Assembly: GCA_036924285.1 (NCBI GenBank)
Contig: JAYKYS010000004.1
Location: forward strand, 16,338,001-16,402,000
DNA length: 64,000 nucleotides
From: Asterella californica
Taxonomy: Eukaryota > Streptophyta > Marchantiopsida > Marchantiales > Aytoniaceae
Reading direction: 5' to 3'
Shown here: positions 23,140 through 36,160 of the stretch, piece by piece
Numbering within the stretch: position 1 is the stretch's first letter
Layout: each line of letters begins with the position of its first letter
Position numbers and translations under genes: made by a program
Notes under the pieces: model-generated
What the model was told of the DNA's origin: nothing
Databases searched by the model: none
What the model saw: only the letters and a program-made list of their open reading frames with translations

Positions 23140-23768
23140 ATACTATCTTCTCCTATGCGTAGATGAAGTCTCCCTGATCGCGTAAGCATCAAGAACGAAG
23201 AGCTTGGCTCACCGATCGCGGAGAATAACCCAATCTCATGTCGCAGACGAAAGAAAAACTGACATAAGCGCTTCCCTGCGAGCCAATTTCATCCAGAACT
23301 CCCAAACCGCCGGATGAAACTTCATATCGTCTTCAATTTCTTGAAGGATTCAATGTTCTGATCCTGATGGATCCAAGGACAGCAAGTTCGAAGGTCCGAA
23401 CGGTCCAACTCTCCTTCACAGGTTACTGAAAAGACTTCAAATCCTCTCTCGCATCTCAATTTCTCCCAGAACACAATCCTCGATCCGCCTCTTCACGAAC
23501 CGTCTTAACCAACGCGTAGCCTGCACATATCTGAAACCAATGACACCTTGCGCGCATGCATTGGACTTCTAAATTCTCCAAACCGTCCATCGACAGATCG
23601 TAGAAACAAGCTAGCCCCTTAAGTTAACCCCTTACGTCAGACGTTGTACGTACAAGAATTCACAGACAATGAGGTAGCAGGCCCCTTGCATCTTTAGTAT
23701 AGCGTCTGGAGTTGCAAATATCTAATCAGCAAAAGTAAACTAGGACCTAACTTGATTTTCTCTTCTTA
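23140..23768. other. No gene recognised
   Basis: Moderately GC-rich sequence without a frame of note, between the inverted LTR and a tandem array. It may be untranslated retroelement sequence. Confidence 0.3.
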
Positions 23769-24360
23769 CGAGTCTCGTAACTTCTCCACTAGGCATCCAA
23801 AAGAAGTAGATGAAGTGCCCATGGAAAGCTGACAACGAGCTCTACCCATCGATGTAATGAAAATGAAGATCCGAAGTTGTGCCAAAAGTCCGTAAGCTGG
23901 AGATTAGCTTGTTTTACCCATCTTTCGAGTCTCGTAACTTCTCCACTAAGCGTCCAAATGAAGTAGACAAAGTGTCTATGGAAAGCTGACAACTGGCTCT
24001 ACCCATTGATGCGATGAAAGTGAAGATCCGAAGTCGTGCCAAAATCCCGTAAGCTGAGGCCTAGCTTGTTCTACCCATCTTTCGAGTCTCGTAACTTCTC
24101 CACTAGGCGTCCAAATGAAGTAGACCAAGTGCATATGAGAAGTTGACAAGGAGCTCTACCCATTGATGCAATGAAAGTGAAGATCCGAAGTCGTGCCAAA
24201 AGTCCGTAAGCTGGCGCCTAGCTTGTTTTACCCATCTTTCGAGTCTCATAACTTCTCCACTAGGCGTCCAAATGAAGTAGACCAAGTACCTATGAGAAGC
24301 TGAGAAGGAGCTCTACCCATTGATGCAATGAAAGCGAAGATCTGAAGTTGTACCAAAAAG
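23769..24360. repeat. Tandem array, 157-bp unit, about 3.8 copies
   Basis: CGAGTCTCGTAACTTCTCC and variants start at 23769, 23926, 24083 and 24240, a constant spacing of 157. Each unit continues through CCACTAGGCGTCC, GAGCTCTACCCAT and GAAGATCCGAAGT. Because 157 is not a multiple of three, the minus-strand frames crossing the units are not a coding repeat. The last unit stops near 24360, before the gag of element D. Confidence 0.92.
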
Positions 24361-24396
24361 CTCATTTTTGATCCTATCAGTGTCTTTGGAACGATA

Positions 24397-25277
24397 ATGA
24401 TAAGTATCGGAAACAGATTTTTAGGTAGGAGCCGGTCCACAACACGACAAAATCAGCCTGGACGTATTATGGGATTGAATGATGTGATTCGTGAGTTTGA
24501 GAAGAAGTACTCTCAGCTTCTTGATCTAGAGAGGTTGACGCTAGATGCTAGGAAGACGGAGCTGTTCTTAGAGGCTCTGGATGAGTTTACAGCAGATTGA
24601 CTTTGTTTCATGTTAACTGATCGTGGAGTTGAAGGAGGAGTTACGTCTGATTGGAGAAGAGTGGAAAAAGCAATATCTACTCTTGCTAGACAACGCTGTG
24701 GTAAGATGGTAGTGCAACTAGAGACCTTGTCAGAACAAAGAGTGGCTCCTCATGTTCCAATAGTTCTCTCTATAATATCTCAGACACCTATAGTGATTCG
24801 TCAAGCACATGTAGTGGTTCCCAAGCGGTTCCTCAAGCGCTTGCATTGTCTATCCCATCATAGAGAGGACCTAGACAGCAGCAAAGATCTGTTGAGAACC
24901 GAAATCAAAATAACTTGATTGAAGAGCTCACTCAACAGTTGAGAGATTTGAGATTTGAGATGACAGATCTGAGAAGAGACCAACAACCAATCGCGCCAGG
25001 TGCTCGACTTGTAGGAGGAACCTTTACCATGAGATGTATTTGGTGCGACAGCCCAGATCATCTCAGAGGGGGTTGTCAAGACTTAGCGGTTGTCTTGCGA
25101 GAAGACGTAGTCAATTATCAGAATAACAGGTTGTATCTAATTGCCACTAGGCAACCTCTGAACATATATTTTGGAAAGGGAGGAATGAAGAGTTCACTTC
25201 TAGCACTTACTGATGCGAACACTACAGCGATGACTGCGGGTTTTGTAGAAGTTGATGTATATACTGTAGAGACCTAG
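24397..25277 (+). pseudogene. Gag fragment of element D
   Basis: The frame from 24397 contains VIREFEKKYSQLLDLERLTLDARKTELFLEALDEF and, after a TGA at 24598, LTDRGVEGGVTSDWRRVEKAISTLARQ, a gag pattern quite different from the upstream elements. After a frame change a CX2CX4HX4C knuckle follows (CIWCDSPDHLRGGC, about 25036-25077). The stop and frame changes make it inactive. Confidence 0.7.
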
Positions 25278-26430
25278 TATATGCAACTTCTATTCGAGCG
25301 TTTTTAGAAGCGAGCAGTGACCAAGATGTCATGGTGGAAGACAAAAGACGGCGGGATGCTTCTGATTTAGATACATGAGCACTTGATGACAGTGACCGTC
25401 AAAGAATTACGAGGAGAAGAGCAGCAGAACCATCACCATCTGTACCAAGTGGTAGGTTTCCTACTGCAGAGGACGTACCTTCTACCTCTACAGCTCCACC
25501 ACCTACAATAGATCCTATGGAAGGTGTACAAGATTTGCGCAAGAAGCTACTGCTACTGATAAAGTACGAGGGAAGAGGTTTACAGCACAAGAGAAAGGGA
25601 AGGCTTCGGCTTACAAGTTGGCAGTAGACATCAAAACAGCAATAGACCTGCGTGATGTTCTGGAGCAACGCATTTTGGATGTTGGAGTTGAGTTTATTCT
25701 TCGTGAGGTACTTGGTATCGCAAAGAGAATGTTTCATGAGTTGATAATTGACATCATGAAGAGAAAGAGGCAGGTGTTGGCTGAACAAGTAAATAGGCAG
25801 ATGGTTGGAGCAGTAGATGTTATTGATACTGATGGGTTCAGAGATGATAAGTATGAAGCATGTGTTGCTGGTCCTGTTGTTATTGAGAATGAAGATGAAG
25901 AGTTTGAGGAGGATAGGTCAAGCACAGACAGCAATTTCAAACAGAAGCACTGGGTACGAGCGACAACAGAGACGTAGGTTCGACTTGGAGGATTTTCTGA
26001 ACCGGGACCTGTACTTGTGGATCACGAGTCGAAAATCAACATCATTTCTAAGGAGGTGTATGAGAAGGGACTATGGCCAATCGAAAGAAATCATGGTTAC
26101 GTACTTTGTGCTGCAAATAATCAAAAGGGTGAGTTATACGGAGCATGTCTCAATATGCGTGTAAGGATTGGAGATGTAGAGGTTGATCAACATTTCTTTG
26201 TACAGTCGTCTGCCTCTTATCCTGTCATATTGGACCAGTCTTACATCACCGTTGTTCGAATGGAGACAAAGGTGATGAACGATGGGTCTCATTATGCCAG
26301 AGTTCGGAGTACTGATGACAAATACTCAATACAGTTTTTGACTATTCGTTCAAGACATGAGCGGAATCGACAAACCCTTAGAGATTCTCTGACAAAGGGA
26401 CGTAAGGGTTTTTGCATTCCACTCCTGTAG
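25278..26430 (+). pseudogene. Spacer and aspartic-protease-like domain of element D
   Basis: 25320-25980 encodes a charged linker in several frames (for example 25618-25977). From about 26000 a frame reads VDHESKINIISKEVYEKGLWPI, YGACLNMRVRIGDVEVDQHFFVQ, YPVILDQSYI and RMETKVMNDGSHYARVRS. This is the retropepsin-like fold seen in some plant Ty3 polyproteins, with Asp-His-Glu-Ser in place of D-S/T-G. It ends shortly before 26430. RT and RNase H, expected next, are absent. Confidence 0.65.
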
Positions 26431-26598
26431 AACGGGAAGACAGGGGTGTAGAACCTACTGTTGAGATCCTGTTAGAGTTGGTACACAAGGTAGAAAGGTC
26501 GAAAGCGAGACATGTACAGGGGCCCGTAGACATGTGTAGTGTACAGAGTTGGCAGTCTGGATTAACCGCAGAGGAGAGATGGGATGTTCATATGAGTA

Positions 26599-27096
26599 AT
26601 GGACGATCTGCAGACTAAGCAACAACTAATGAAGGAGTTTCATGATACCTCATGGGCTGGACATCGAGAGATTTGGACTACTTACGTCAAGTTGAAGGAA
26701 AGCTATTGGTGGAAAGTTCAGTATCGGGATGTGATGAACTACGTCAGTTCCTGCTTGCATTGTCAATTCTACTCAAAGATGCGATATAAGGACAGTCTCG
26801 TGTCAACTTATCCACCTTGCATTCACTTCCAGTGGGTTCTCGACTTGGTGATAATGCCTCCGGGGCTTTGGGATATGCGATATTTGATTTTAGCTCGTGA
26901 GGATCTCTCTAACTTTATGGAAGGACGAGCTCTGAGGACGAAGACCACAGAGCGGATATGTAAGTTTGTTCTTGGAGATATTATCTGTAGATATGGATCT
27001 ATAGAGAGATTGATTGCAGATAGAGGAGAACTACGTGGTACAGAAGCGAAAGAGTTTTTTGCTCGATATGGTGGCTCAAGCTTACTACTGCAATGA
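26599..27096 (+). pseudogene. Integrase fragment of element D
   Basis: An HHCC zinc finger (EFHDTSWAGHREI to CLHCQ), the first catalytic Asp (WVLDLVIMP), an EGRALRTKTTERICKF segment and the second Asp (LIADRGEL) are in one frame. It stops at 27094, before the catalytic Glu. Only about 170 bp separate it from the protease-like domain, so RT-RNase H has been deleted or was never present in this copy. Confidence 0.75.
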
Positions 27097-28550
27097 ATCT
27101 AGAGGGGATTGGCAAAAGCGAACGAGGACATCCATCAATAGTTCAGGCTTTGGTGAAGACATGTGACGGTGAGCATAGAGAGTGGCCTAGGTTACTCCTT
27201 TGTGAGTCCATAAGTGTTTATATATAGGCCTCATACTTATGAGATCGTCCTATGGCTCATATGTTTATATTCGACCTACATTGGGTGGCTTGTGGTATAT
27301 TCAAGGTGGCATCAAGATGGCATCAAGAATACGGAAAACTTTTATTAATCAAGGGGTTAGCTTAGCTAGGGACTGCTTTGATTAGTAGTTGTGTGTATAA
27401 GGACAGTAGGGGGCCAACTTAGCTAAGGGTTTATCTTTTAGGTAAATCAACTTGCGACGGTTTTCGATAGAGACTTTTACAGAGAACTGATAGGAGAGAG
27501 AGGAGACGCGCGCAGGAGAGAGAGGGGAGATTTTTGAGAATTGAAGACTTTGATGGTGGAGTCGATACCGAAATAAAGATTATTGAGTCTTGAAAGACCT
27601 ATGTGTGTGTATCTGAATGTTTGATTTGTATTTGGTGGACGCGAGAACCAGAATTTGAGTTGTCATCGCATGCAACAATCTGTTTTTTTTAATCGTTTCT
27701 CTGATCAATCACAGTCAAGAGGTCCGCCCTCCTCAAGAAAGACTCTCGTCACGACAACGTGAGACGACCGGGTTGGACTAAGCGATCGTCTCACGTGGAG
27801 TGACTTTAGCAAGAGGTGCTCCAGGTGGAGTGACCGAAATGGAGTGTCCCGGGTAAAGCAACTTCAACTGGGATTCATCACCAAATTTTGTTTTCGTGGA
27901 GCAAAATTTCGTCACCAAATTTTGTCCGAAGCTGGATTTATCAACATTCTCTAAACTACATTTAGTTTAGAGAATTGAGAAGGAATAAACGTCTCCGGCT
28001 TCCATTGCTAACTTTAATAATACATCAAGTCTCCTAGTTCGATTGAGTTAATTTAAGAATCAGTGTAGCATCTTAACTCAAACCCTAACACATGATACTA
28101 TCCTCATATTATCTTTTTCCTATAGGTTATTAAATGTAACAAGGCTTTTTCCAATTTTATATACTCAAAATTGTATCGCTTAATACAAGGTTGTACTTAC
28201 TGAACCAACAGTTATTATACAAATTTAAGACATTACATGATTTCATTGATGTGATATAAAAACCTAACAATTAACTTAATTTCTATCATCTTTATAATAA
28301 TGAAAGTGATGGAACTTTATCAGAAGTGCAATAATGCACTTGAGCGGAATACCATAACGCCTTGCCATTATAGAGGGATTGCACTCATGCGAGCTGCACT
28401 TACGCAGAGTCGACTGTATTCGTATGTAATCAACTTCTTTGTGTAATGGAGTGGAGATGCTTCAAAGAATCTCATACGCTGATCGAACACTTTCATATTA
28501 TACACCAACGATTGATAATGTTACTCGCGTGAAGATCTGAAGACTCTAAT
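27097..28550. other. No gene recognised; possible retroelement end
   Basis: There is no frame of interest. TATATATAGG near 27221 and a later CTCTGATCAATCACAG-type tract could be part of an LTR, but I found no second copy. A perfect 13-bp hairpin lies at 27946-27975. From about 28100 the sequence is AT-rich. Confidence 0.3.
27946..27975. repeat. Perfect hairpin, 13-bp arms, 4-nt loop
   Basis: ATTCTCTAAACTA, loop CATT, TAGTTTAGAGAAT. It is not followed by a U run and there is no gene next to it, so I do not call it a terminator. Confidence 0.9.
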
Positions 28551-31500
28551 GTCTCACCGATTTATTACCGTTTATACGCGCTTTCACCCAGTGGATACAT
28601 TTCTGATCGTTTTCTCGCTTCGTATGTACCCGTCCGGTATATTTCCGTCAGCGACAATGTTGACCGCTGAGTCGTCCTGCCGGAAGTTGTATTTTCCAAG
28701 GGAGCCGGTATTAAACAACGTGCTACAAACAGACACTGGCTCAAAGATCCCGACCCGAACCCTTAATCCCATCTTCTAGGCCCTAGGCCCTAGGCCCATG
28801 CTTCATTTGGTCAGCGTGCAAGCCCGTTTACCATGTTTTAGCACGACCATTGAGACATTTATTCGGCCAGGGTTATGTTCATTGATACAAGACTCAAGAG
28901 TACGACGGATGTTGTTGAACAATAACAATCACACTCAGTTGAGTGTTGAATAAGTAAGTGAGTTAGTGAAATGAATAGAGCGGCTGTCAATTCCAAGAAG
29001 GGACTGAGGGAATTCAGTCTGGAGTGCACTAGAGAGTTTGAAAAAGCGAGAGACGACGGTTTGGGAGAGGGAGAGAGAATGGGAGGAGAGGAGGGACAAA
29101 TAAAGAGACAAGCTCGACTATATGCCCAATCTAAATCTACAGGTCTCTCGAGTGGACGAAATGCGGAGCAACTTCAAGAAACTTGGAGAAGAGGTGAAAG
29201 GACATGATGAGACATGACCAAGAGTTCGCTGACAAGTCAATAGTGGTTTTGCAAGGGTATCCGTCCGGACTCGCGTACAGGAAGCAATCTCGAGGTGAAC
29301 CATCCACATGCAAAAAGAAACTAACAAAAATAACAAGCTGCTCACCTATGAAACTGGGATAACAGGATCAGACGCACTGGGAGTTTGCAGGACAGCTGCT
29401 CTTTGCAAACCTTCTTACTCAAAAGTAAGTCTGAGACAATATCCATGAATCCAGCTCTTCCCTTACGGCTGCCATTAGCGCCTTGGAACTATCCAGCATG
29501 TGCATGTGCATGTTGGACTGCTTTTACGGTTCAAAGTTTGAAGATTACTCTTACTTTTATTCTGCCTACACGAGGAAGAATGAGGGTCAAGAATAAAGTT
29601 GAGACCGTAATCATGAATCCTGACTTTTGCTTGAAACTGGGATCACCAGCGCGCAGGCAAAGCACTGCTCTCAGACATTGACAAGCGGTGGTTTCAAACA
29701 ATTTAACTAGTCAAACAACCTTTAAATTCAAATGCTTACGGGAGACAGTCAAGAACAAGAATGAGATCATACTCATATAGTCTAAGACTTATTCTTAGCA
29801 TGGGCTGACAAGATGTTCAACGCTGTAAACTGTGTACGGTGGCTTATGAGAACAGAAATAGTTCTCAAGCATCGTGGCCAGTCATATGTAGGGAGATGTT
29901 GGGGGAGTTTAATCTACTGGAAGGGTATTGGAGGAACATGGGGCACTGGTCATCAAAGAAAGGGTTGAGCTTCGCAGTCGAGACTGGGATTAAGTGAGAG
30001 AGACAGAGAGAGGAAGGAAGGAGTACCTTTGGGGTTTGAGCGCGTCGAGGCAGCAAGTCAGTCAGTATTGGACTCGTGTGGCGGCTTATCAAAACTGATA
30101 AATAAGTTTAATAAGCACGACTTGAAGAAGATGATATCGTTGTTTGTGAACACATTTTTACCTCTTTCTCGAGCTCCGCTAGTACAGTTAGCCCTCAGAA
30201 AGTCCACGACCCAATTGAAGCGTAGCTGCAACATCAAGTTATCTAGTCTCGTCAGTACCTCCTCTGATTTGCTCTCGTCCTTCGCTTGAGAAGTAAGTGC
30301 ACTGCTGATTCAGATGACTTTACTCACTGTTCAAAGACTTTCATGCATGACGAGTGTGTACCTGGATTACTGCCTCTGGTGGCCCGGGCTTGTAGGACAG
30401 CGGCGAGAATCACAAGCTTTTGTACAGTTCGTTAAGAAGGCCTGTTCCAACAATCACTCACACCTTGAAGCTCCTGTCCATGTTTTAGTAGTTATTACTG
30501 GTCGTGTGCTCCTGACATCCACCGCAGACTTGGACTTCTCTTTCTCTTTCTCGTGTCAATGTCCACTGCAGCTATGCACCAATTGTCATGAAATTATGTA
30601 ACTTTAGCATAGATTCTTCTTCTTCCGTTTAGGTTATGCATGTTGTGATTTGTTTCACGGTCTCGAATCTTTGTATCTATCCGCTCTCAAAATTACTCCA
30701 GATTCTTTACCTTGTGCAGATCACGACACGTTGAATCTTAAGACTTTGAGCGAGCATGAATGAACTCGTGACCTTGTCCACAACCCTATGGACATTTCTG
30801 CTATGCTTATTTGCAGTCAGCCATTATGCAGGATACCTTTCTTCTCCAGGAGTTGGCTAAAGAAATCATAATAAACTTGTCATCGACCGAGATATCAGTA
30901 TGTCAAACTTCTCTGGCTCCCGGAAACTGGTCACATAAACAATCTGTAACAAAATTTGCGGTCTACTGTACGGCTCTCGAGCTACTAAACCTTGGAAGGA
31001 TATGTTCAATCAGGCATTAGGCAAAAGCCACATGTTTTAAATGGTCGACCTCTACAGGTCTACAGACTCACGAAAAACAAGTGCTCGAGGTTTGACCGGC
31101 TTTTAGTCGAAACGCTGTTGAGTGCTGATTCATTCATACACGCGCATACAAAACACATGATATGATGTCATGATACGGGAGCCATGAGTTCACCCAGATC
31201 AGCTATGTCGTCATTCCGGACCAATAACCATCTCTTGGTTCTTCGGCAGTATTATTGGGGGGGGGCACAGTCCGAGAACCAGGTTAATCTTCCCGAGAAA
31301 CGACTCCACTTCTCGTAGATTCATCAGATTCATGAATGTAACCACGCACACACAACAACTGTAGCCGTGTATGCAGGAGGATTACTTCCTGTTTTTAGGA
31401 GTGTCGACCACGAATTAGCGATCAGATTCATGTTTTAGTTTCTCCAACAGGATACTAAACGGTAGCGAGATCGAAACAAGAACGGAATGAGAAGCATGTT

Positions 31501-34500
31501 AAACCTGAATCTAGACGAAACTTATGAGCTTTCACTAGCTACATGAGCAAGCTAACTGCCAAAGGATCTCGCAGCTACGGTAGCAGCCGTCTCCAAATGG
31601 TCTTGCAAGTAATCATTTGGCGACGTCGGCTAGCTGAATCTTGAAGAAGTAGAGATGTGCAAGCTAGTAGATTGGGTTGCGGCCACATATGGTGTTGTGC
31701 TGTCGGCGACTTATAAAGCAATGCTCATGATGAGCAAAAATGCTGGTCTGGCATGAGCATGTTGTGCTCACGTACTCGTCCTGAGCAATTTGGAGCAACC
31801 TTTTGCCAGATGGTTCGGCAAGGATAAAGAAGATCGGTTTCTCTACTATGTCGACAGATGCCGGTCCGTGGTCGTACCTGGTCCGACCACTTCCATGGAA
31901 TTAGAGGAGTATAGTACAGTAGTAGTAACTTCTAGGGGCAGGTCCGGGATCGCGCTGGGGGTTGCCTTGACCTGCCTTCCCGACTTACCGTGTGTAGTAG
32001 TTTCCGGTTGACCACAACTGCAAGAACGTGACAAATCTTCTGCCGTAGAGAGGGAATGTTCTCTCCTCTCCTCGTCGCTGCCGCACTTGTGCCCTCCGCC
32101 TCAAGGGCCTGTCCAGAAGCAGACCGTGAGAGTTAAATACTACAAGGGAAGGATTGGAAGGGATCTTCTCCAAATGAATGCTGCCTGGTTCATATGTAAA
32201 ACCTGATCTCTACGTTCGTTTCTTTCTGCACGATCTGCATTTTATAACCCTAGGCTGTAATGCGGGGCGGCACGAGCAATAAAGCCATTACCGTCTTGAC
32301 CACTTCGCAGGTCCCTCGCTTGGTTGGAGGAGGAGGGGAGTGTTCTCGTAGTTCACTCTTGAACGCTAAACTGAGTAGCGGTTTCATTCCAGGGGCAAGG
32401 CTAATTAGTCCTTAGGAGGCTCTTTCCCTGTAGCTACACATGGAGTGGAAAGCAATTGCAGGTTGAAAAGTTACGCAATCGTCTTGTTCATAACTGGAGA
32501 GTTGGCTGCTAATTGCTTTAAACCAACGAGTAAACTTCCATAAATGAACAGAACACACTAGCCTGGGGGGCATTCATAACACTCTATCCTCCGAATTTGG
32601 AGACTCAAAGTGATCTGTTGACTTTCACCATCCGACTTTACAAGGAGAAACAACACACACGGAGATAATGTAACAGCATGTCCAAGCGTTTCGGTCCATG
32701 ACAAAAATTTCCAGGACGTCTGATATAAGGCCCATTACGCTCTGGCCTCATCCGCAGAAAGGCCCGGATGCGCAAAATTCTACTCCTCCTTCTCCTCCAT
32801 CTCCCTGGTTGATTACTGAGAATTAGACCACCGATGTCACCGACCGAAGGTCGATCGTGTTCTTGTGATGTTTCTCATCAGCCCGGCCATCATACCGAGA
32901 TGGAACATGAGCTCTATATGTGCTCAGCAGTGGTACACAAAATAGACTACTGTACTAATCCCATCGCAACATCGCGGGTGGGGTATGTGTGTGGTATACA
33001 TAGCATGGCACTGCGACTGCATACTGTACTATGTTGCCGCCTATTCTTGCGCTCGGGTAATACCAAGGTAAGAACCTCCTAGCGCCATCACCATCATCCA
33101 TCCATACGTCCCAAGACGACAGCCACACAAGGCGGGAGAACGCATACTTCATAGTAGTTCATAGCTGCTCATCCGCGCCCCAGCCGCGCCGCGCCTTTCC
33201 TCGCCTGAGTCCCTGGTGGAGTGAGTGAGGCTGGTCTTGAAAGAAATGAAATTTCAAATTTCCTCTCTTTCTGCCTGCCGATGGAGCAGGGTGATGGAGG
33301 TTGTTTAGCACATCATACATACATACAGACTATGGGTAGTCGACAGATAATCCGTAGCCACTTGTGCGCTGTATGATATTCGCCCCAAAGAAACAAGAAC
33401 ATAAACCGCAAGACCAGGCGCGGAGGGCTGTTCAGAGACGTGTTCGCATCTGACTCCTTGCAATCATCTGGCAAGCAGCTTGTACTGTCTAGTAGAATAG
33501 TTTGCGTGCTCAAATCGACAGAACCTAAACAAAGTACGTTCTGGATCTAAAATTAGCTGGGCCGTACTTCGAAGCTCGAAATTAGCTTCTCGAATTGCAT
33601 TTCCTATGATTCGCTTCCATTCTCTGGACTTCAAACAGAACTTTCTCCGAATAGATTCGTACAAACCCTAAACCCTTTCCCGGACAGTACTCAATAGTAC
33701 TGATAATAAGGTACCTCTCGTGCTGAATGAGATTACTGTCAGGTCGTGGTGTACTTCGGTGTAGTTCCACAAAGCGGTACATTCTTACTCTGATTCTATC
33801 TTTGCTGCTAATCTTCTTTGTGCGGAGGCGACGTATTGCCTTTTATCCGTCCATCTTTCATGGTCCATTCCTATTGCCCTGTGTTTCTTCATACAAGCTT
33901 TCTCTTTAGTGCTACTGTTTCCGCTCGACTTCTCGATCTCCACAGAGGAGTAAGTCTATGACGCAAGCTGGGAGATTACTCGAAGATTTATCCGCTTAAT
34001 ATTATTACAGTAGTAATAGAGTGATCACAGACAAGGAGACGGACGTACATATGGGAATAAACAATATGCCAATCGCAAAGCATGAAATCAATCTGCTCAA
34101 ACCTGCGTATCATGCCTGCTCATGTCTCAGGAGATCTCTCAAGCCATAAGAAAAGTTTTATAGGTTTCGTTGGTTCATGCAACATCCGAGACTTTCTGAG
34201 AGAGAACTTTCAGGTACCATCTTGTTTGAAAATTCGAACGAACGATGTGTACGCTTTGCGCCTACGAAGCTCGAGCGGGTGCTTTTCGAGTTGATGTGCT
34301 AGACTGAGTCCGATAATTAATAAGTTGTCACTACACTTGTACTAATAACTACAACTCAAGTCGCCTGGATTGTTGAATAAGAAGAGAGTTAGCAGGAGCT
34401 CACACACAGCTGAAGCTGCGGACATAGTATCAGACAATGAATCAGTCATCATCTCCAGAGTCGAGGTCATTGGGTGCCTCAGTGAAGGAACAAGGAAACA

Positions 34501-34900
34501 AGTCTGGAGGTCATTGGGGTGCCTCAGTGAAGGAACAAAGAAACAGGGGAACAGTGGGAGTTACAACTCAGATACTCAGATACACAAGAAGGAGATAGTA
34601 ACGGACACAGAAGAAGGAGAGAACTGAGCTGCCGTTAGGAAATGTATTCCACAGAGACAACTGAACAGTGTTAAAAGAAAATGAACGTGAACTTATATTA
34701 TCCTTCAACATGGATAACGCAGCTTCAGTTCGTATTAGTTGCCTTACCCCTCACCAGCTCGAGCTCGTGTAGACATACATCATACTGTAAGTTCATGATC
34801 AGTATCCTCCATATAATTTAGAGATATCGAGAGAGAAAATTAAAGGTCGCGCTGCACTTTCCTGGTACCGGTGGGGTACCAGTTTCCGGGGGCTTGATCG
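28551..34900. other. Intergenic, no gene supported
   Basis: Several frames of 60-98 codons occur on both strands (for example 28971-29207, 29385-29681, 30029-30289, 32834-33082) but none shows a known domain or convincing protein-like composition. 28774-28796 holds three GGCCCTA-like repeats and 31257-31265 a run of nine G. Exons of a split gene cannot be excluded from sequence alone. Confidence 0.3.
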
Positions 34901-34921
34901 AGTAAAAGCCTTCAGTACGCG

Positions 34922-34971
34922 ATTCAGTACGCGATGCACAATTGCGCCTTATTGTGCATCGCATACTGAAT
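34922..34971. repeat. Near-perfect hairpin, 21 pairs, one mismatch
   Basis: ATTCAGTACGCGATGCACAAT pairs with ATTGTGCATCGCATACTGAAT across an 8-nt loop. It lies at the left edge of the tandem duplication, and its right arm is repeated in each copy, so the left arm probably arose by fold-back copying of the right one. Confidence 0.88.
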
Positions 34972-35664
34972 TCCAAAGAGCCCTTGTAACCAGCAGCAGG
35001 TCAGACTAACTGAAAGCGCGGTAATCATGATCAAGTTGATGTCTGGCATCGGTGGCAGAGAAATCAGTAGAGACGAAAAGGCAAAGCTGAAGCGAAGCGA
35101 GGAAGTTGCCTTTTGAGGACAGACTGCATAGGAATATCATTCCGCCTGTGGGACTTGATTGACCTCATTCGGGTCTCCACTCTCCCGGACGAGTACTGTA
35201 CGAGTATGGCTTGGTCCAAAGATCATATTAAGCTCCCGACTTGAAAGACAAGCTGTGATCTTGATATATATGACCTTATTGTGCATCGCATACTGAATTC
35301 CAGAGAGCCCTTGTGATCTTGATATATACGCCTTATTGTGCATCGCATACTGAATTCCAAAGAGCCCTTGTAACCAGCAGCAGGTCAGACAAGCGCGGTA
35401 ATCGCTTCATCATGATCAAGTTGATGTGTGGCATCGGTGGCAGAGAAATCAGTAGAGACGAAAAGGCAAAGCTGAAGCGAAGCGAGGAAGTTGCCTTTTG
35501 AGGACAGACTGCATAGGAATATCGTTCCGCCTGTGGGACTTGATTGACCTCATTCGGATCTCCACTCTCCCGGACGAATATTGTACGAGTATGGCTTGGT
35601 CCAAAGATCATATTAAGCTCCCGACTTGAAAGACAAGGTGTGATCTTTGATATATATGACCTTA
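34945..35664. repeat. Tandem duplication, 384-bp unit
   Basis: CGCCTTATTGTGCATCGCAT at 34945 recurs at 35329, and about 330 bp match almost perfectly in both copies, ending near GATATATATGACCTTA. A shortened third start lies between them (35274-35310). Both copies keep an open frame reading IKLM-x-GIGGREISRDEKAK and KLKRSEEVAF before a TGA, with one substitution (Cys/Ser). It may be a duplicated exon fragment; I recognise no family. Confidence 0.85.
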
Positions 35665-36061
35665 GCTTTGGTGGGATCCAACCAGTAGTAGTAGTCCAAT
35701 TGTAATAGTCAGATTTCCATGTCCGATCATCAAGAGAAAGATCAGGACAAACCTCATTGCATTATTGTTTGGTACATGTTTGGTGTTATACTCGTGATGT
35801 ACCTTCCGTCATTCTGGAACGAGTGATAGGTTCACGTACTTACGCGGGCTAGGACCCCTAGCCTCCATCGGTCTCACTGCAACTCTCTACATTCTCTTCG
35901 AAATTTCTACATTATCCACACTCACGTACCCAGCTAACTAGTCCTCCATAGCTCCGATTACTTCCCCACTCACAAGACAAAACCCGCATGCATTCATACA
36001 TTATAGTAGGCGAATTATTTCATGTTTTCAATCAATATCTCTCCCAGGGCCTCCACACACA

Positions 36062-36160
36062 CTCTCTCTCTCTCTCTCTGTGTACACACGGGAAAACTCT
36101 TCCCGTTCTCTCTCTCTCCCTCTCTCTCTCTCTCTGTAGACACAGGAAAACTCTTCGCGT
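36062..36160. repeat. CT microsatellite within a duplicated ~57-bp unit
   Basis: CT runs at about 36062-36079 and 36106-36136 are each followed by GT-ACACA(C)GGGAAAACTCTTC or GTAGACACAGGAAAACTCTTC, so the microsatellite and its flank are duplicated together. Confidence 0.85.

Noticed and set aside
23789..24285. Minus-strand frames in the 157-bp array that look like a repeated peptide
   Set aside because: The unit length is not a multiple of three and each frame ends within a unit; it is a DNA repeat and not a coding one.
36062..36160. CT tracts as a promoter pyrimidine patch
   Set aside because: No coding frame follows; the tract is a duplicated microsatellite.
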